This document shows positions 42,861 through 51,874 of a stretch of 64,000 bases of DNA, piece by piece. Source of the stretch: Nocardioides sp. WS12 (lineage in GTDB: Bacteria; Actinomycetota; Actinomycetes; Propionibacteriales; Nocardioidaceae); the NCBI RefSeq assembly GCF_014108865.1, contig NZ_CP053928.1, forward strand, positions 1,426,001 to 1,490,000, given 5' to 3'. Below the pieces are notes generated by a model, which saw only the letters and a list, made by a program, of their open reading frames with translations, did no database searches and was not told the origin of the DNA. A program made the translations under genes and the position numbers. How positions within the stretch are numbered: position 1 is the stretch's first letter; each line of letters begins with the position of its first letter.

Positions 42861-44420
42861 ATGCCTGCGTACAACCTGTCCGAACTGCTGACGCGGACAA
42901 CCGCGCGAAACCCGGAACGCACAGCCATCGTCTTCGGCGACAGCCGGATCACCTATGCGGAGTTGCACGCCGCCTCCAACCAGGTGGCCAACCTGCTGGT
43001 TTCGCGCGGTATCGGGCCGGGCGACAAGGTTGCCCTGTCGTGCCCCAACCTGCCCTACTTCACGATCGTGTACTTCGGCATCCTCAAGGCCGGCGCGACG
43101 GTGGTGCCGCTGAACGTGCTGCTGAAGGGTCGCGAGGTCGCGTACCACCTCGCCGATTCGGACGCCAAGGCGTACTTTGCGTTCGAGGGCACTGCCGATC
43201 TGCCGATCGGGGAACACGCGTGGCACGGCTATCAGGAGAACGAGGGCTGTGCCGAGTTCTTCCTGATCGAATCGGGGACCGGCGACTGGGGCCCAGGGGG
43301 ACGTCCCGAGAGCTACTCGACGGCAGTCGCACAACAGCCAACAACCTTCGAGATCGTTCCGCGGGACGAGGAGGACACGGCCGTGATCCTCTACACGTCT
43401 GGCACGACGGGCCAGCCGAAGGGCGCGGAGTTGCGCCACCGCAACATGCGGGACAACGCCCTCGCTGGCGTGAACTTGTTCCGATCGGACGTCGAGCGCC
43501 CGGACACCTACCTGTGCGTCCTGCCTCTGTTCCATTCCTTCGGACAGACCGTCATCCAGAACGGCGCGCTCGCGTTCGGTGGCACGATCGTCCTGCAGCC
43601 GCGCTTCGAGGCCCGTTCCGCCCTTGAGCTGATGGTTGCCAACGGAGTGACCTTCTTCGCTGGCGTGCCGACGATGTACTGGGGACTGCTGGGGGCGCTC
43701 GACGAGACGGTCGACATCACCGCAGTGACGAGCTCTCTGCGAGTGGCGGTCGCCGGTGGTTCGGCCCTTCCCGGTGAAATTCACAAGGCGTTCCAGGACC
43801 GATTCGGCGTCACGATCCTGGAAGGCTATGGCCTGTCCGAGACCTCGCCGATCGCGTCGTTCTCGACGTACGGCGACGTTCCGCGCGTGGGCTCGATCGG
43901 CACCCCGATCGAGGGTGTCGAGATGAAACTCATCGACGAGGACTGGGCCGACATCAAGGATGTCGCGGGCGAGATCGGCGAGATCGCGATCAGGGGTCAC
44001 AACGTCATGAAGGGCTACTACAACCGGCCCGACGCGACCGACTGGGCCATCCGGGACGGGTGGTTCCGGTCAGGCGACCTCGCCCGCAAGGACGACGACG
44101 GGTTCTACTACATCGTCGATCGGTCGAAGGACATGATCATCCGTGGCGGCTTCAACGTCTATCCCCGCGAGATCGAGGAGTTGCTCATGGAGCATCCGGC
44201 CGTCTCGTTGGTGGCGGTCATCGGAGTCCCGCACGAGTCGAATGGCGAGGAGATCAAGGCCGTCGTTGTCCGAACGGCCGGCGACGACACGACTGCCGAG
44301 GAACTTGTTTCATGGGCCAGGAGCCAACTGGCGGCGTACAAGTACCCACGCATCGTGGAGTTCGTCGACGCCCTGCCCATGACGGCGACGGGAAAGATTC
44401 TGAAGCGCGAACTGGCCTGA
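42861..44420 (+). CDS. Acyl-CoA synthetase (AMP-forming), paralogue of 22159-23724
   Basis: The 519-residue ligase has LYTSGTTGQPKGAELRHRNM, YGLSETSPIASFSTYG, FRSGDLARKDDDGFYYIVDR, RGGFNVYPREIE and the catalytic Lys in TATGKILKR. Long blocks are identical to the ligase at 22159, and the upstream GGAGAACACCACC spacing is also similar, pointing to a recent duplication. Here it activates the acid released by the BVMO-hydrolase pair. Confidence 0.92.
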   Translation: MPAYNLSELLTRTTARNPERTAIVFGDSRITYAELHAASNQVANLLVSRGIGPGDKVALSCPNLPYFTIVYFGILKAGATVVPLNVLLKGREVAYHLADSDAKAYFAFEGTADLPIGEHAWHGYQENEGCAEFFLIESGTGDWGPGGRPESYSTAVAQQPTTFEIVPRDEEDTAVILYTSGTTGQPKGAELRHRNMRDNALAGVNLFRSDVERPDTYLCVLPLFHSFGQTVIQNGALAFGGTIVLQPRFEARSALELMVANGVTFFAGVPTMYWGLLGALDETVDITAVTSSLRVAVAGGSALPGEIHKAFQDRFGVTILEGYGLSETSPIASFSTYGDVPRVGSIGTPIEGVEMKLIDEDWADIKDVAGEIGEIAIRGHNVMKGYYNRPDATDWAIRDGWFRSGDLARKDDDGFYYIVDRSKDMIIRGGFNVYPREIEELLMEHPAVSLVAVIGVPHESNGEEIKAVVVRTAGDDTTAEELVSWARSQLAAYKYPRIVEFVDALPMTATGKILKRELA

Positions 44421-44442
44421 CAAGTCCCGTTGCCGTGGGGCA

Positions 44443-45456
44443 TCAGCGCTCGTCGCTGGTGCCCTGGCCGCGACGACGCGCGCGCAACTGCCGGGGAGAC
44501 TCGTCGTACCAGCGCCGACAGGCCCGCGTGTAGCTGCTCTGTTCGGAATAGCCGAGCGCGCTCGCGATCTGGGAGACCTGCATTCCGGTCGCGGACAGTT
44601 GCCACGCCAACTCCTTGCGGACGTCGTCCAGGATCTCCTCGAAGGTGGTTCCTGAGTCAGCGAGCCGGCGCTGGAGCACCCGCGGATGCAATGCCATCGC
44701 CCGCGCCGCCGCGGCGAGGCTTGCTTGATTGACGACCAAGAGGCGGCGGGTCAGGTCCCGGACATGATCAGCTGCCTCTTGGTCGGGGCCGATTCCCGCG
44801 AGGTACCGCTCGGCGAGTGCGAGTGCCGCGGCGTCACGCCCCAGGATGGTCTGATTGACCACGCGATGGGGAAGGTGGACGGAGTTCAGTTCCGCCTCGA
44901 ACTCGACCGGACAGCCGAACATCTCCCAATAGCTGGAGTTCGGTGAGATTCGTCGGTGCTGCATGGTGACCCGCACAGGTACGAAGTCGACGCCGAGCAT
45001 CAGCCGGAAGGCATCCAGGGAAATGCCGAGACCTTTCTCGACCCACTGGTCGTGCCGTGCGAGTTGACGCACGGAGGTGGTGAGGGTGAAGACCGCCTGC
45101 TCCGACCCGCGGATCAGTTCGACGTGGTCCGTGGGTGCGATGTTGTGCAGGAACCGGGAGACGCCATCAATGGCGGAGCCGACCGTCTCCGCGTTGCGGA
45201 TGATGACCGCGACCGGGCCAAGAATCTGGACGCCCTGTTCCCGGGCCAGGCGCATGCCGAAGTCGGAGCAATTCATCGCCTCAGCCGCGTCGGCGACCAC
45301 CGCTGCGGCCGCTGCGCTGGAGAGGAATGCGTCGTAGTCACCTGCGGCAGCCGGATCGATCCCGCGGGCGCGCAGCAGCGCCTTGCCATCGCCGCCGAGG
45401 CTCGAGACCAACGCCTGGAAGTTGAGGAGTGCGGTTCCTCGGATGAGCGGGCCCAT
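44443..45456 (-). CDS. AraC family transcriptional regulator (OruR-like)
   Basis: A 337-residue regulator with the arabinose-binding-like N-terminal region of the OruR/ArgR subgroup (ILGPVAVIIRNAETVGSAID) and a C-terminal AraC HTH pair (SLAAAARAMALHPRVLQRRL and VSQIASALGYSEQSSYTRAC, ending RRWYDESPRQLR). Typically an activator responding to a substrate. It is divergent from the ADH-cupin-epoxide hydrolase operon at 45573. The gap has a direct repeat AATTGTC (two copies), a possible binding site. Confidence 0.9.
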   Translation of the reverse strand: MGPLIRGTALLNFQALVSSLGGDGKALLRARGIDPAAAGDYDAFLSSAAAAAVVADAAEAMNCSDFGMRLAREQGVQILGPVAVIIRNAETVGSAIDGVSRFLHNIAPTDHVELIRGSEQAVFTLTTSVRQLARHDQWVEKGLGISLDAFRLMLGVDFVPVRVTMQHRRISPNSSYWEMFGCPVEFEAELNSVHLPHRVVNQTILGRDAAALALAERYLAGIGPDQEAADHVRDLTRRLLVVNQASLAAAARAMALHPRVLQRRLADSGTTFEEILDDVRKELAWQLSATGMQVSQIASALGYSEQSSYTRACRRWYDESPRQLRARRRGQGTSDER

Positions 45457-45572
45457 AGTCGCCAATTGTCAAATAATTGTCGCTCAAAGGCAAGTTTGAG
45501 GGTCGAGTCGGTGCCAGCATCGTGATCACCGTCACAGCCGTGCCGCGTGGGTCTCACAGCAGGAGTTCAGCG

Positions 45573-46655
45573 ATGTCAATGAATGTCGTCAGCATGGTCA
45601 ACGGGGAACTGGAGGTGGTCCAGGTCCCGATCCCGAAGCCCGGCCCGGGGGAGGTGCTGGTCAAAACGCTCGCCGTCGGTATCTGCGGGAGCGACCTGCA
45701 TGCCCTCAAGCATGGCGCCGACCTGGTCGCAGGCGTGCACGCTGTCAGTGGAATCGAACTCTTCAAGCTCGACGAGCCCGTCGTCATGGGGCATGAGTTC
45801 TGCGCCGAAGTGGTCGAGTACGGACCCGACACCCGTGGGACGCTCGGACCTGGCACCAGGGTGACCTCGGTCCCCTTCCTTCTGCGCCCGCCGGTTCTCC
45901 TGCTCGGCTATGCCGGGTACGAGACGCCGGGCGCGTACGCCGAGTACATGCTGCTGTCCGAGGACCTCCTGCTCCCGGTGCCGGACGAAGTTCCCAACGA
46001 GATCGCTGCACTGGCCGAACCCCTCGCGGTGGCGCTGCACGCCGTCAACCGAGGCGCAGTCGGCGCCGACGACGTCCCGATCGTCATTGGCTGTGGCCCG
46101 ATCGGGCTGGCGGTCATTGCGATTCTCAAGATGCGGGGAATCGGCCCGATCGTGGCCGCGGACTTCTCGCCGACGCGTCGGGCGCTTGCCGAGAAGCTCG
46201 GCGCAGACGTTGTCGTCGACCCGGCGGAGACCTCGCCGTATGAAGCATGGAATTCGATCGCGGCGACCGATGACCCGGCCCGGATCGGCCGACAGACAAC
46301 GATGTTCCCAGGCGCCGCTTTCCGTCCGTCCGTGGTGTTCGAGTGTGTCGGCGTTCCCGGAGTGATCCAGCAGATCCTGGCGGGCGCCGCACCTTGCTCG
46401 AAGGTGGTTGTCGCCGGCGTATGCATGGAACAGGACGCGTTCCAGCCGACCTATGCCCTCCTGAAGGAGATCGACGTGGTCTTCTGCATGGCCTACACGC
46501 CCGACGAGTTCGCTCAGGCGCTGGGTCATCTGGCCGCTGGGGAACTGGAAATCGCTCCGCTGATCACCAGTCACGTTGGCCTCGACGAGGTGCCCGAAGC
46601 ATTCACCAGGCTGGCCGCCCCGGGGCGCGACGCCAAGATCATCGTCATCCCCTGA
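45573..46655 (+). CDS. Zinc-dependent alcohol dehydrogenase (MDR)
   Basis: A 360-residue medium-chain dehydrogenase. Catalytic zinc ligands C38 (GICGSDLHA) and H74/E75 (MGHEF) are present, and the NAD motif reads VIGCGPIGLAVI. The usual four-cysteine structural zinc lobe is missing, as in a minor group of bacterial MDRs. GGAG lies 8 bases before the ATG at 45573. First gene of the operon with cupin and epoxide hydrolase; likely oxidises a secondary alcohol made by epoxide opening. Confidence 0.88.
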   Translation: MSMNVVSMVNGELEVVQVPIPKPGPGEVLVKTLAVGICGSDLHALKHGADLVAGVHAVSGIELFKLDEPVVMGHEFCAEVVEYGPDTRGTLGPGTRVTSVPFLLRPPVLLLGYAGYETPGAYAEYMLLSEDLLLPVPDEVPNEIAALAEPLAVALHAVNRGAVGADDVPIVIGCGPIGLAVIAILKMRGIGPIVAADFSPTRRALAEKLGADVVVDPAETSPYEAWNSIAATDDPARIGRQTTMFPGAAFRPSVVFECVGVPGVIQQILAGAAPCSKVVVAGVCMEQDAFQPTYALLKEIDVVFCMAYTPDEFAQALGHLAAGELEIAPLITSHVGLDEVPEAFTRLAAPGRDAKIIVIP

Positions 46656-46671
46656 GAGAAGGAGTTTCCTC

Positions 46672-47208
46672 ATGACCGCAACAGCCAACGAGACCGCGAG
46701 CAAGGTGCCCGTCTTCTCTCTCCCGCAGACAGAACTCCTCACCGTCAACGTGAGTGACATCCCGGTGCTCAAGGACTCCCTGGGGCCCGGCATTGACTTC
46801 CAGCCGCTGTTCCTCGATCCCGAGATCGGGGTGTGGTCGGTCATCGGAACATTCGCACCGGGCTCCGAACTGCCCATCCACCTGCACACCGGACCGGTGC
46901 ACGGCTTCACCCTGAAGGGGGAGTGGATCTACAAGGAATACCCCGACCAGCCGCAGACCGCCGGCTCGTACCTCTATGAACCGGCTTCCTCGGTGCACAC
47001 CTTCGCGGTGCCGAGAACCGCGACCGAGCCGACCGTGGTGCTCTTCATCATCTACGGAGCCAACGTCAGTTTCACCGAAGAGGGCCAGTTCCACTCGGTG
47101 CTGGATGCCGTCACGGTCATGAAGTTGACCGAGCAATGCGCGCAGGCTCAGGGCATCGCGCCGGTCAACTACCTGACCGGCGGCTCCGCGAAGTTCAGCG
47201 TCGACTGA
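46672..47208 (+). CDS. Cupin protein similar to 2,4'-dihydroxyacetophenone dioxygenase
   Basis: A 178-residue single-cupin protein. Metal-ligand candidates are H70 and H72 (LPIHLHTGPVHGFTLKG), with H77 and H109 (SSVHTF) as the second cupin motif. Length and the HLHTGPVHGFTLKGEW block are like 2,4'-dihydroxyacetophenone dioxygenase, a non-haem iron enzyme that cleaves an aliphatic C-C bond next to a ketone. GGAG precedes the ATG by 8 bases. Activity is inferred; the cupin superfamily is broad. Confidence 0.65.
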   Translation: MTATANETASKVPVFSLPQTELLTVNVSDIPVLKDSLGPGIDFQPLFLDPEIGVWSVIGTFAPGSELPIHLHTGPVHGFTLKGEWIYKEYPDQPQTAGSYLYEPASSVHTFAVPRTATEPTVVLFIIYGANVSFTEEGQFHSVLDAVTVMKLTEQCAQAQGIAPVNYLTGGSAKFSVD

Positions 47209-47210
47209 TC

Positions 47211-48272
47211 ATGGGACCCTTGCACTGGGAAGAGCGAACCGTTCGAGCCAATGGCCAACGCATCCACCTGCAGATCGCAGGATCCTCGGGGCCTGTCGTG
47301 CTGATGTGCCACGGCTTCCCTGAGTCGTCGTACTCCTGGCGCCACCAGTTGGACGCGTTGTCGGCGGCCGGATATCGCGCGGTAGCCATGGACATGCGCG
47401 GCTACGGCCGTTCTTCCAAGCCGTCCGAACCCGCCGCCTATCGAATCACCGAGCTGGTTGCAGATTGCGTCGGAGTCATTGAGGCCCTGGAGGAATCCCA
47501 GGCAGTGATCGTCGGTCACGACTTCGGTGCACCGGTGGCCTGGACCGCCGCATGGACCCGGCCTGACGTGTTCCGCGCCGTCGTGGGCATGAGTGTGCCC
47601 TTTGGCGGCCGGGGGCTGGCCGCGCTGCCCGGCGACCCGTTCGGTGAACGCCGCCCGAGCGTCGCTCATCAGGCGATCGCGGGACCAGACGCGATGTTCT
47701 ACCAGGACTACTTCGCGCTTCCCGGCGGAGTCGCCGAGCGCGAGTTCGAGCAGGACCTTCGCGCCTGGCTGACCAGTGCACTGTTCAGTCTGTCGGCCGA
47801 CAGGCCGCTACCGCCAGAGTTGGTTGGGGTCGACCTGACGACCCTCCCGCCCGAGTTCCTCCTCGGATTCGTTCGCGGGTCCATGTGCGTCCCGCGCGGG
47901 CAGGGCTTTTCGGGGAACCTTGAGCACCCGGAGGTGCTCCCGGACTGGCTTGGCCAGGACGACCTCGACCACCTGGTGCAGGAACTGGAGCGCTCCGGGC
48001 TGACCGCTCCGCTGAACTGGTACGCCAACGCCGACCTGAGCTGGGAGGTTCTCGGCGAGTTCGACGGCAAGCCGCTCACCGTTCCGGCACTCTTCATCGG
48101 CGGCGACCGCGACGTGGCCACGATCTGGAGTCAGGAGGCGATCGCCAGGGCCAAGGAGCATGTGCATGACCTGCGCGGTTCGGTCATCGTGCCGAACTGC
48201 GGCCACTGGATTCAGCAAGAGCGCCCCGACGTGGTCAACAGAGAACTGTTGGCATTCCTGGCAGGTCTCTGA
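47211..48272 (+). CDS. Epoxide hydrolase (alpha/beta hydrolase fold)
   Basis: A 353-residue soluble epoxide hydrolase type protein: oxyanion motif HGFPES (34-39), nucleophile D104 in VGHDFGAPVAW, charge-relay Asp in GGDRDVAT and His in NCGHWIQQE; a Tyr-rich lid around FYQDYFALPGG supplies epoxide-activating tyrosines. It adds water to an epoxide to give a diol. Two bases separate it from the cupin gene. Substrate could be a terpene epoxide, given the neighbouring LDI and BVMO loci. Confidence 0.88.
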   Translation: MGPLHWEERTVRANGQRIHLQIAGSSGPVVLMCHGFPESSYSWRHQLDALSAAGYRAVAMDMRGYGRSSKPSEPAAYRITELVADCVGVIEALEESQAVIVGHDFGAPVAWTAAWTRPDVFRAVVGMSVPFGGRGLAALPGDPFGERRPSVAHQAIAGPDAMFYQDYFALPGGVAEREFEQDLRAWLTSALFSLSADRPLPPELVGVDLTTLPPEFLLGFVRGSMCVPRGQGFSGNLEHPEVLPDWLGQDDLDHLVQELERSGLTAPLNWYANADLSWEVLGEFDGKPLTVPALFIGGDRDVATIWSQEAIARAKEHVHDLRGSVIVPNCGHWIQQERPDVVNRELLAFLAGL

Positions 48273-48302
48273 GCGCACGGCGACCTGCGGGCCAGTGGTG
48301 GT

Positions 48303-48770
48303 TCAGCGGCGGGAGCCGACGACCACGTCGTCCTCATCCACGGCGTGGCCGGCTCCGCACCGGACCTCGACCTGCACCGGCTCCCCGCAGTCCGCATGGG
48401 TGACCGTGGGTCCGCCACCTTGGGTGTGGGTGGCGCCCCACTGCAGCAGCGACAACACGACGGGAAGCAGGTCGTGGCCGGCGTCGGTCAGCGCGTACGC
48501 GTGCCTGGTCCGCTGGCCGGGTTCGCGGTACGGCTCCTTGGCCAGGATTCCGATGTCGACAAGTTGCCGCAACCGCTGCGCGGCCACTGCCTCAGTCACG
48601 CCGACCCGCTTGACGAGTGAGTCGAAACGAGAGGCTCCGTAGAAGATCTCGCGCAGCAGCAGGAGCGTGGTGCGGTTGCCGATCACTTGGAGTGTGCGGT
48701 CGATGGGACAGCGATCGCCCAGCGCGACGTCTCCGCGCTGTGCGAGCCGGCCGGTCAGACGAACAGTCAT
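48303..48770 (-). CDS. HxlR family transcriptional regulator
   Basis: A 155-residue winged-helix protein with CPIDRTLQVIGNRTTLLLLR, RFDSLVKRVGVTEAVAAQRL and YALTDAGHDLLPV. It ends with a Cys-containing VRCGAGHAV segment like the HxlR at 28410. It is divergent from the MFS exporter gene, and an inverted repeat covers the exporter promoter and start, so it most likely represses the exporter. Confidence 0.88.
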   Translation of the reverse strand: MTVRLTGRLAQRGDVALGDRCPIDRTLQVIGNRTTLLLLREIFYGASRFDSLVKRVGVTEAVAAQRLRQLVDIGILAKEPYREPGQRTRHAYALTDAGHDLLPVVLSLLQWGATHTQGGGPTVTHADCGEPVQVEVRCGAGHAVDEDDVVVGSRR

Positions 48771-48784
48771 GACCACAGCCTAAC

Positions 48785-48826
48785 TTGCCGAAACCATAGT
48801 CAGCCACCTAGAGTCTCTGGCTATGG
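48785..48826 (+). promoter_or_regulatory. Leaderless promoter and HxlR operator of the MFS gene
   Basis: TTGCCG (48785-48790), 18 bases, TAGAGT (48809-48814), 8 bases before the ATG at 48823: a leaderless promoter. The inverted repeat CCATAGTCAG (48794-48803)/CTGGCTATGG (48817-48826), 9 of 10 paired, spans the spacer and start codon. Confidence 0.6.
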
Positions 48827-50208
48827 CAATCCAGAGTCAGCGGATCGTGACCGCAGTACTGATCGGTGCGGCGTTCCTTGCCGGCGTCGACCTCTTCATC
48901 GTCAACGTCGCCTTCGACGAGATCGGCAGCGACTTCGCCGGCACGAACCTCTCCGAGCTGAGCTGGATCCTCAACGCCTACGCCGTCGTGTACGCCGCGC
49001 TGCTCGTCCCGATGGGCAGACTGGCGGATCGCGCGGGACAGAAGCGCGGGTTCGTGGCCGGAATGATCCTGTTCATCGCAGCCAGCCTGGCCTGTGGCTT
49101 CGCGCCGGGGATCTGGTGGCTGGTGGGCTTCCGCGTCCTGCAGGCAGTCGGAGCCGCGGCGATGACCCCGGCCAGTCTCGGCCTGCTGCTCGCTGCGGTG
49201 GCACCGGACAAGCGGGCATCGGCGGCACGGCTGTGGGCCATGACTGGCGCGGTTGCTGCGGCCCTCGGCCCGGCGCTCGGTGGGGGACTGGTGCAACTGT
49301 CGTGGCAGTGGGCGTTCTGGATCAACCTGCCGATCGGGCTGGTGCTGGTGTACGGCGCGCTCCGCTTCGTCCCGGACGTCCGACACAACGAGGGCACGCC
49401 GCTGCCCGACCTGGCGGGCGCCGCGGTGCTCGTGCTGGCCGTGGGTGGGCTTGTTCTCGGACTCGTCCAGGCGAGCGACTGGGGATGGACGTCGGCGCGC
49501 GTGCTGGGCGCCTTCGCGGTGTCCGTCGTCGCCACGGCGGTCTTTGCCCGGCGCACCGCGCGGCATCCGTCGCCGATCATCGCGCCGGCCCTGCTCGCCG
49601 TGCCCGCCTTCCGGTGGGCCAGCCTGGCCACGCTGGTCTTCAACACGGGCTTCGGTGCCGCCCTGCTCGGCGCGATCCTCTGGCTGCAACTCGCCTGGGA
49701 GTACGACGCATTGCAGACCGGCCTGGCGATTGCGCTCGGGCCACTCGCCGTGCCGATCACCTCGGTGCTCGCACACCGACAGTTCCCCCGTGCGCGACCC
49801 GGCCACATGATCGCGGCCGGCAGCCTCGTCTTCGCCGCGTCGGCGCTGTGGCAGGCGCTGGCGCTCAACCCGGAGCCGGCCTACTGGACAACCTTCTTGC
49901 CCGCCTGGGTGCTCGGCGGCATCGGTGTCGGTCTGGCCATGCCGAACCTCCTGGCAGCGGCGGCCGCGACCCTGCCGCCCGCACAGTCCTCCACGGGCGG
50001 CGGGATCGTGACGATGGCCCGTCAGGTCGGCCTGGTCCTCGGAGTCAGCATGCTGGTGACGATCGTTGGTGGCGCGGACCCCGAGGAGGCATTCAGATAC
50101 GCATGGCTCGCTGTCGCCGGCTGCATGCTCCTCGCCGCCATCGCAGCGCTGCGCCTTTCGAGGGTGACTCCTGTGCCGTCCGCCGAACCGATTGCGGTGG
50201 CCGCCTGA
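48823..50208 (+). CDS. MFS transporter (DHA2/EmrB type)
   Basis: A 461-residue polytopic protein with about 14 membrane segments. The N-terminus has ILNAYAVVYAALLVPMGRLA and DRAGQKRGF, the family A-loop motif, and LQAVGAAAMTPASLGLLLA matches motif C of drug/H+ antiporters. Likely exports a toxic substrate or intermediate. It is under divergent HxlR control; no gene lies downstream in its operon. Confidence 0.9.
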   Translation: MAIQSQRIVTAVLIGAAFLAGVDLFIVNVAFDEIGSDFAGTNLSELSWILNAYAVVYAALLVPMGRLADRAGQKRGFVAGMILFIAASLACGFAPGIWWLVGFRVLQAVGAAAMTPASLGLLLAAVAPDKRASAARLWAMTGAVAAALGPALGGGLVQLSWQWAFWINLPIGLVLVYGALRFVPDVRHNEGTPLPDLAGAAVLVLAVGGLVLGLVQASDWGWTSARVLGAFAVSVVATAVFARRTARHPSPIIAPALLAVPAFRWASLATLVFNTGFGAALLGAILWLQLAWEYDALQTGLAIALGPLAVPITSVLAHRQFPRARPGHMIAAGSLVFAASALWQALALNPEPAYWTTFLPAWVLGGIGVGLAMPNLLAAAAATLPPAQSSTGGGIVTMARQVGLVLGVSMLVTIVGGADPEEAFRYAWLAVAGCMLLAAIAALRLSRVTPVPSAEPIAVAA

Positions 50209-50242
50209 GGCGACGCGGCGGCGTTGCGGTCCGAGGGGCGCG

Positions 50243-50839
50243 TCAGGTGAGGTAACTGCGGACCAAGCGCTGCAGGCCGTCGATGAATTGGGCCTCGTCA
50301 ACGGCGGCGGCCTCAAGTGAGTCGCGTAGTCGGTTGGCTGTGGGCGCTTGCGGGAGGGCGCCGAAGTGTCGGCCGGACCGTGACATCCGGTACAGGCTGG
50401 TGCCCAGGGTGAAGTTGACGAGGCTGACCATTGCGTTGGCGGCGCGATCGTCGTCGATGCCGGCGTCGATCAAGGCGCCAAAGAGCTCCTCTCCGAGCAG
50501 CGTCGCGGTCGGCCCTTCGATGGGTCGCTGGGACATGACATGAGCGAGCGCGGGGTGTGCGAGATGCAGCCGGTGGAACGCAGTGAAGAACGTGACCAAG
50601 CCTGTTTCCAGGTCGTCAGGTACGTCCAGATCGATCAATGCGCGCAATGACTCGTCGGCGATCAGGTCGAGCAGTTCTTCCTTGTTCCGTACGTGGTGGT
50701 AGATCGCCATCGGGGTCACCTTGAGCCGACCGGCCAGTGCGCGCATGGACAGCTTGTCGACCCCGTCAGTGTCTGCGATCGCGAGTGCTGCATCGACGAC
50801 TACTGCGACGTCGAGACCTGCCGAGTTCCGGGCGACCAC
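50243..50839 (-). CDS. TetR family transcriptional regulator
   Basis: A 198-residue regulator with MRALAGRLKVTPMAIYHHVR (YHHV recognition helix) and a helical C-terminal domain. The GTG at 50839 has GAAAGG 8 bases upstream; a start at 50893 would add 18 Phe-rich residues. It is divergent from the AttH-like/kinase operon at 50957, mirroring the TetR at 55780 on the other side of the locus. Confidence 0.88.
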   Translation of the reverse strand: MVARNSAGLDVAVVVDAALAIADTDGVDKLSMRALAGRLKVTPMAIYHHVRNKEELLDLIADESLRALIDLDVPDDLETGLVTFFTAFHRLHLAHPALAHVMSQRPIEGPTATLLGEELFGALIDAGIDDDRAANAMVSLVNFTLGTSLYRMSRSGRHFGALPQAPTANRLRDSLEAAAVDEAQFIDGLQRLVRSYLT

Positions 50840-50849
50840 GCGACCACCT

Positions 50850-50863
50850 TTCAAAAATTTGAA
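50850..50863. promoter_or_regulatory. Palindrome before the TetR at 50839
   Basis: TTCAAA-AA-TTTGAA, 6-bp perfect arms, lies in the leader of the regulator gene and is a plausible autoregulatory operator. Confidence 0.5.
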
Positions 50864-50956
50864 TGAAGTATAAAAAAACTCTTGCAGACTCAAGGGGTCC
50901 GTCGTAGGGTGCGCCTATACAGCGTACAGGTACGGACCGGTTGATGAAGGAGTGCC

Positions 50957-51850
50957 ATGGGCAACGAAACCCTCGACACATGGGGGCCGCTGGCAACCCC
51001 ATTCCAGACGGCGGTGCCGGAGGATCCACGGCCCTGGCGGGACAATGCGTTCTTCTGCTTCTGGGACCCGGCGCACGAGTTGTACGGCGTGGCGCATGTT
51101 TCAGGTTCTCCGAATGCCGACTCCGGACGACGGGCACGAGTCACCGTCCAGGTCGGCCGGGAGCTGGTCGAGATCGTGGAGCCGCTGGAGCACGGCACCT
51201 GGCAGAGCGAGTCGATCTCGTTCGAGGCCGAGACCAGATTGACGGTCAATCATCCTGACCTGTCCGGAGTTCTCGCGGGGGTGCCGTTGCACGGGTTGGC
51301 GACGTTTGCCGGCGACGCCGAAGTGGCCACGCTCAGCCTGGACCCCGCCCAACCGGTCCAGCACCACCAGCGCAGTGCCTTGGTCACGGGCGAGCTGACG
51401 TTCAGGGGCCGCATCCTCGCAGTCGAGGGCGCCGGATACCGCGATCGCAGTTGGGGCTACCGCGACGAGTCCGCGACCATGCGTGAGTACGTCGGGCTCA
51501 TGTGGGTCTTTCCTGACCTCTCGATCTCCGCTCTCAAATTGCTCGTGCCCGGTCGCGACCCCGTCACGGTTGGATTTGTCAGTGGTCCTGGCGGCGCTGA
51601 ACGCGTGACCGGACTCGCGATCCACAGGGACGGGTCCGGGCATCTCTCTCGCGCCCAGGTGACGACAGCGTCCGGGCGCACCCTCGACGTGCAGTCAACG
51701 CGCCGGCCCGCAACGTTCTGGTGCCCCATGGGCCCCGACGACCAAGCCGGACCGACGCTCAGCGCCTACGACCAGTTCGACCACCTCGTTGCGGAGGGGA
51801 CCGCAGGCATCGGCCTGACCGAGCAAGGCATCCTCCGCCAAATCGTCTGA
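50957..51850 (+). CDS. AttH/CrtC-like protein of unknown function (DUF7064-type motif)
   Basis: A 297-residue soluble, beta-rich protein. The hallmark is GAGYRDRSWGYRD (158-170), equivalent to GVGFRDHSHGPRD in the protein at 54665, the motif of the AttH/hydroxyneurosporene-synthase-like beta-barrel group. N-terminal WRDNAFFCFWDP also has a counterpart there (WSETMYFSVWNP). The biochemical role is unknown; relatives act on or bind isoprenoid-like molecules. GAAGGAG lies before ATG. It is co-directional with an APH-type kinase 24 bases on. Confidence 0.6.
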   Translation: MGNETLDTWGPLATPFQTAVPEDPRPWRDNAFFCFWDPAHELYGVAHVSGSPNADSGRRARVTVQVGRELVEIVEPLEHGTWQSESISFEAETRLTVNHPDLSGVLAGVPLHGLATFAGDAEVATLSLDPAQPVQHHQRSALVTGELTFRGRILAVEGAGYRDRSWGYRDESATMREYVGLMWVFPDLSISALKLLVPGRDPVTVGFVSGPGGAERVTGLAIHRDGSGHLSRAQVTTASGRTLDVQSTRRPATFWCPMGPDDQAGPTLSAYDQFDHLVAEGTAGIGLTEQGILRQIV

Positions 51851-51874
51851 CCCACAACCACCAGGAGAAACCCG

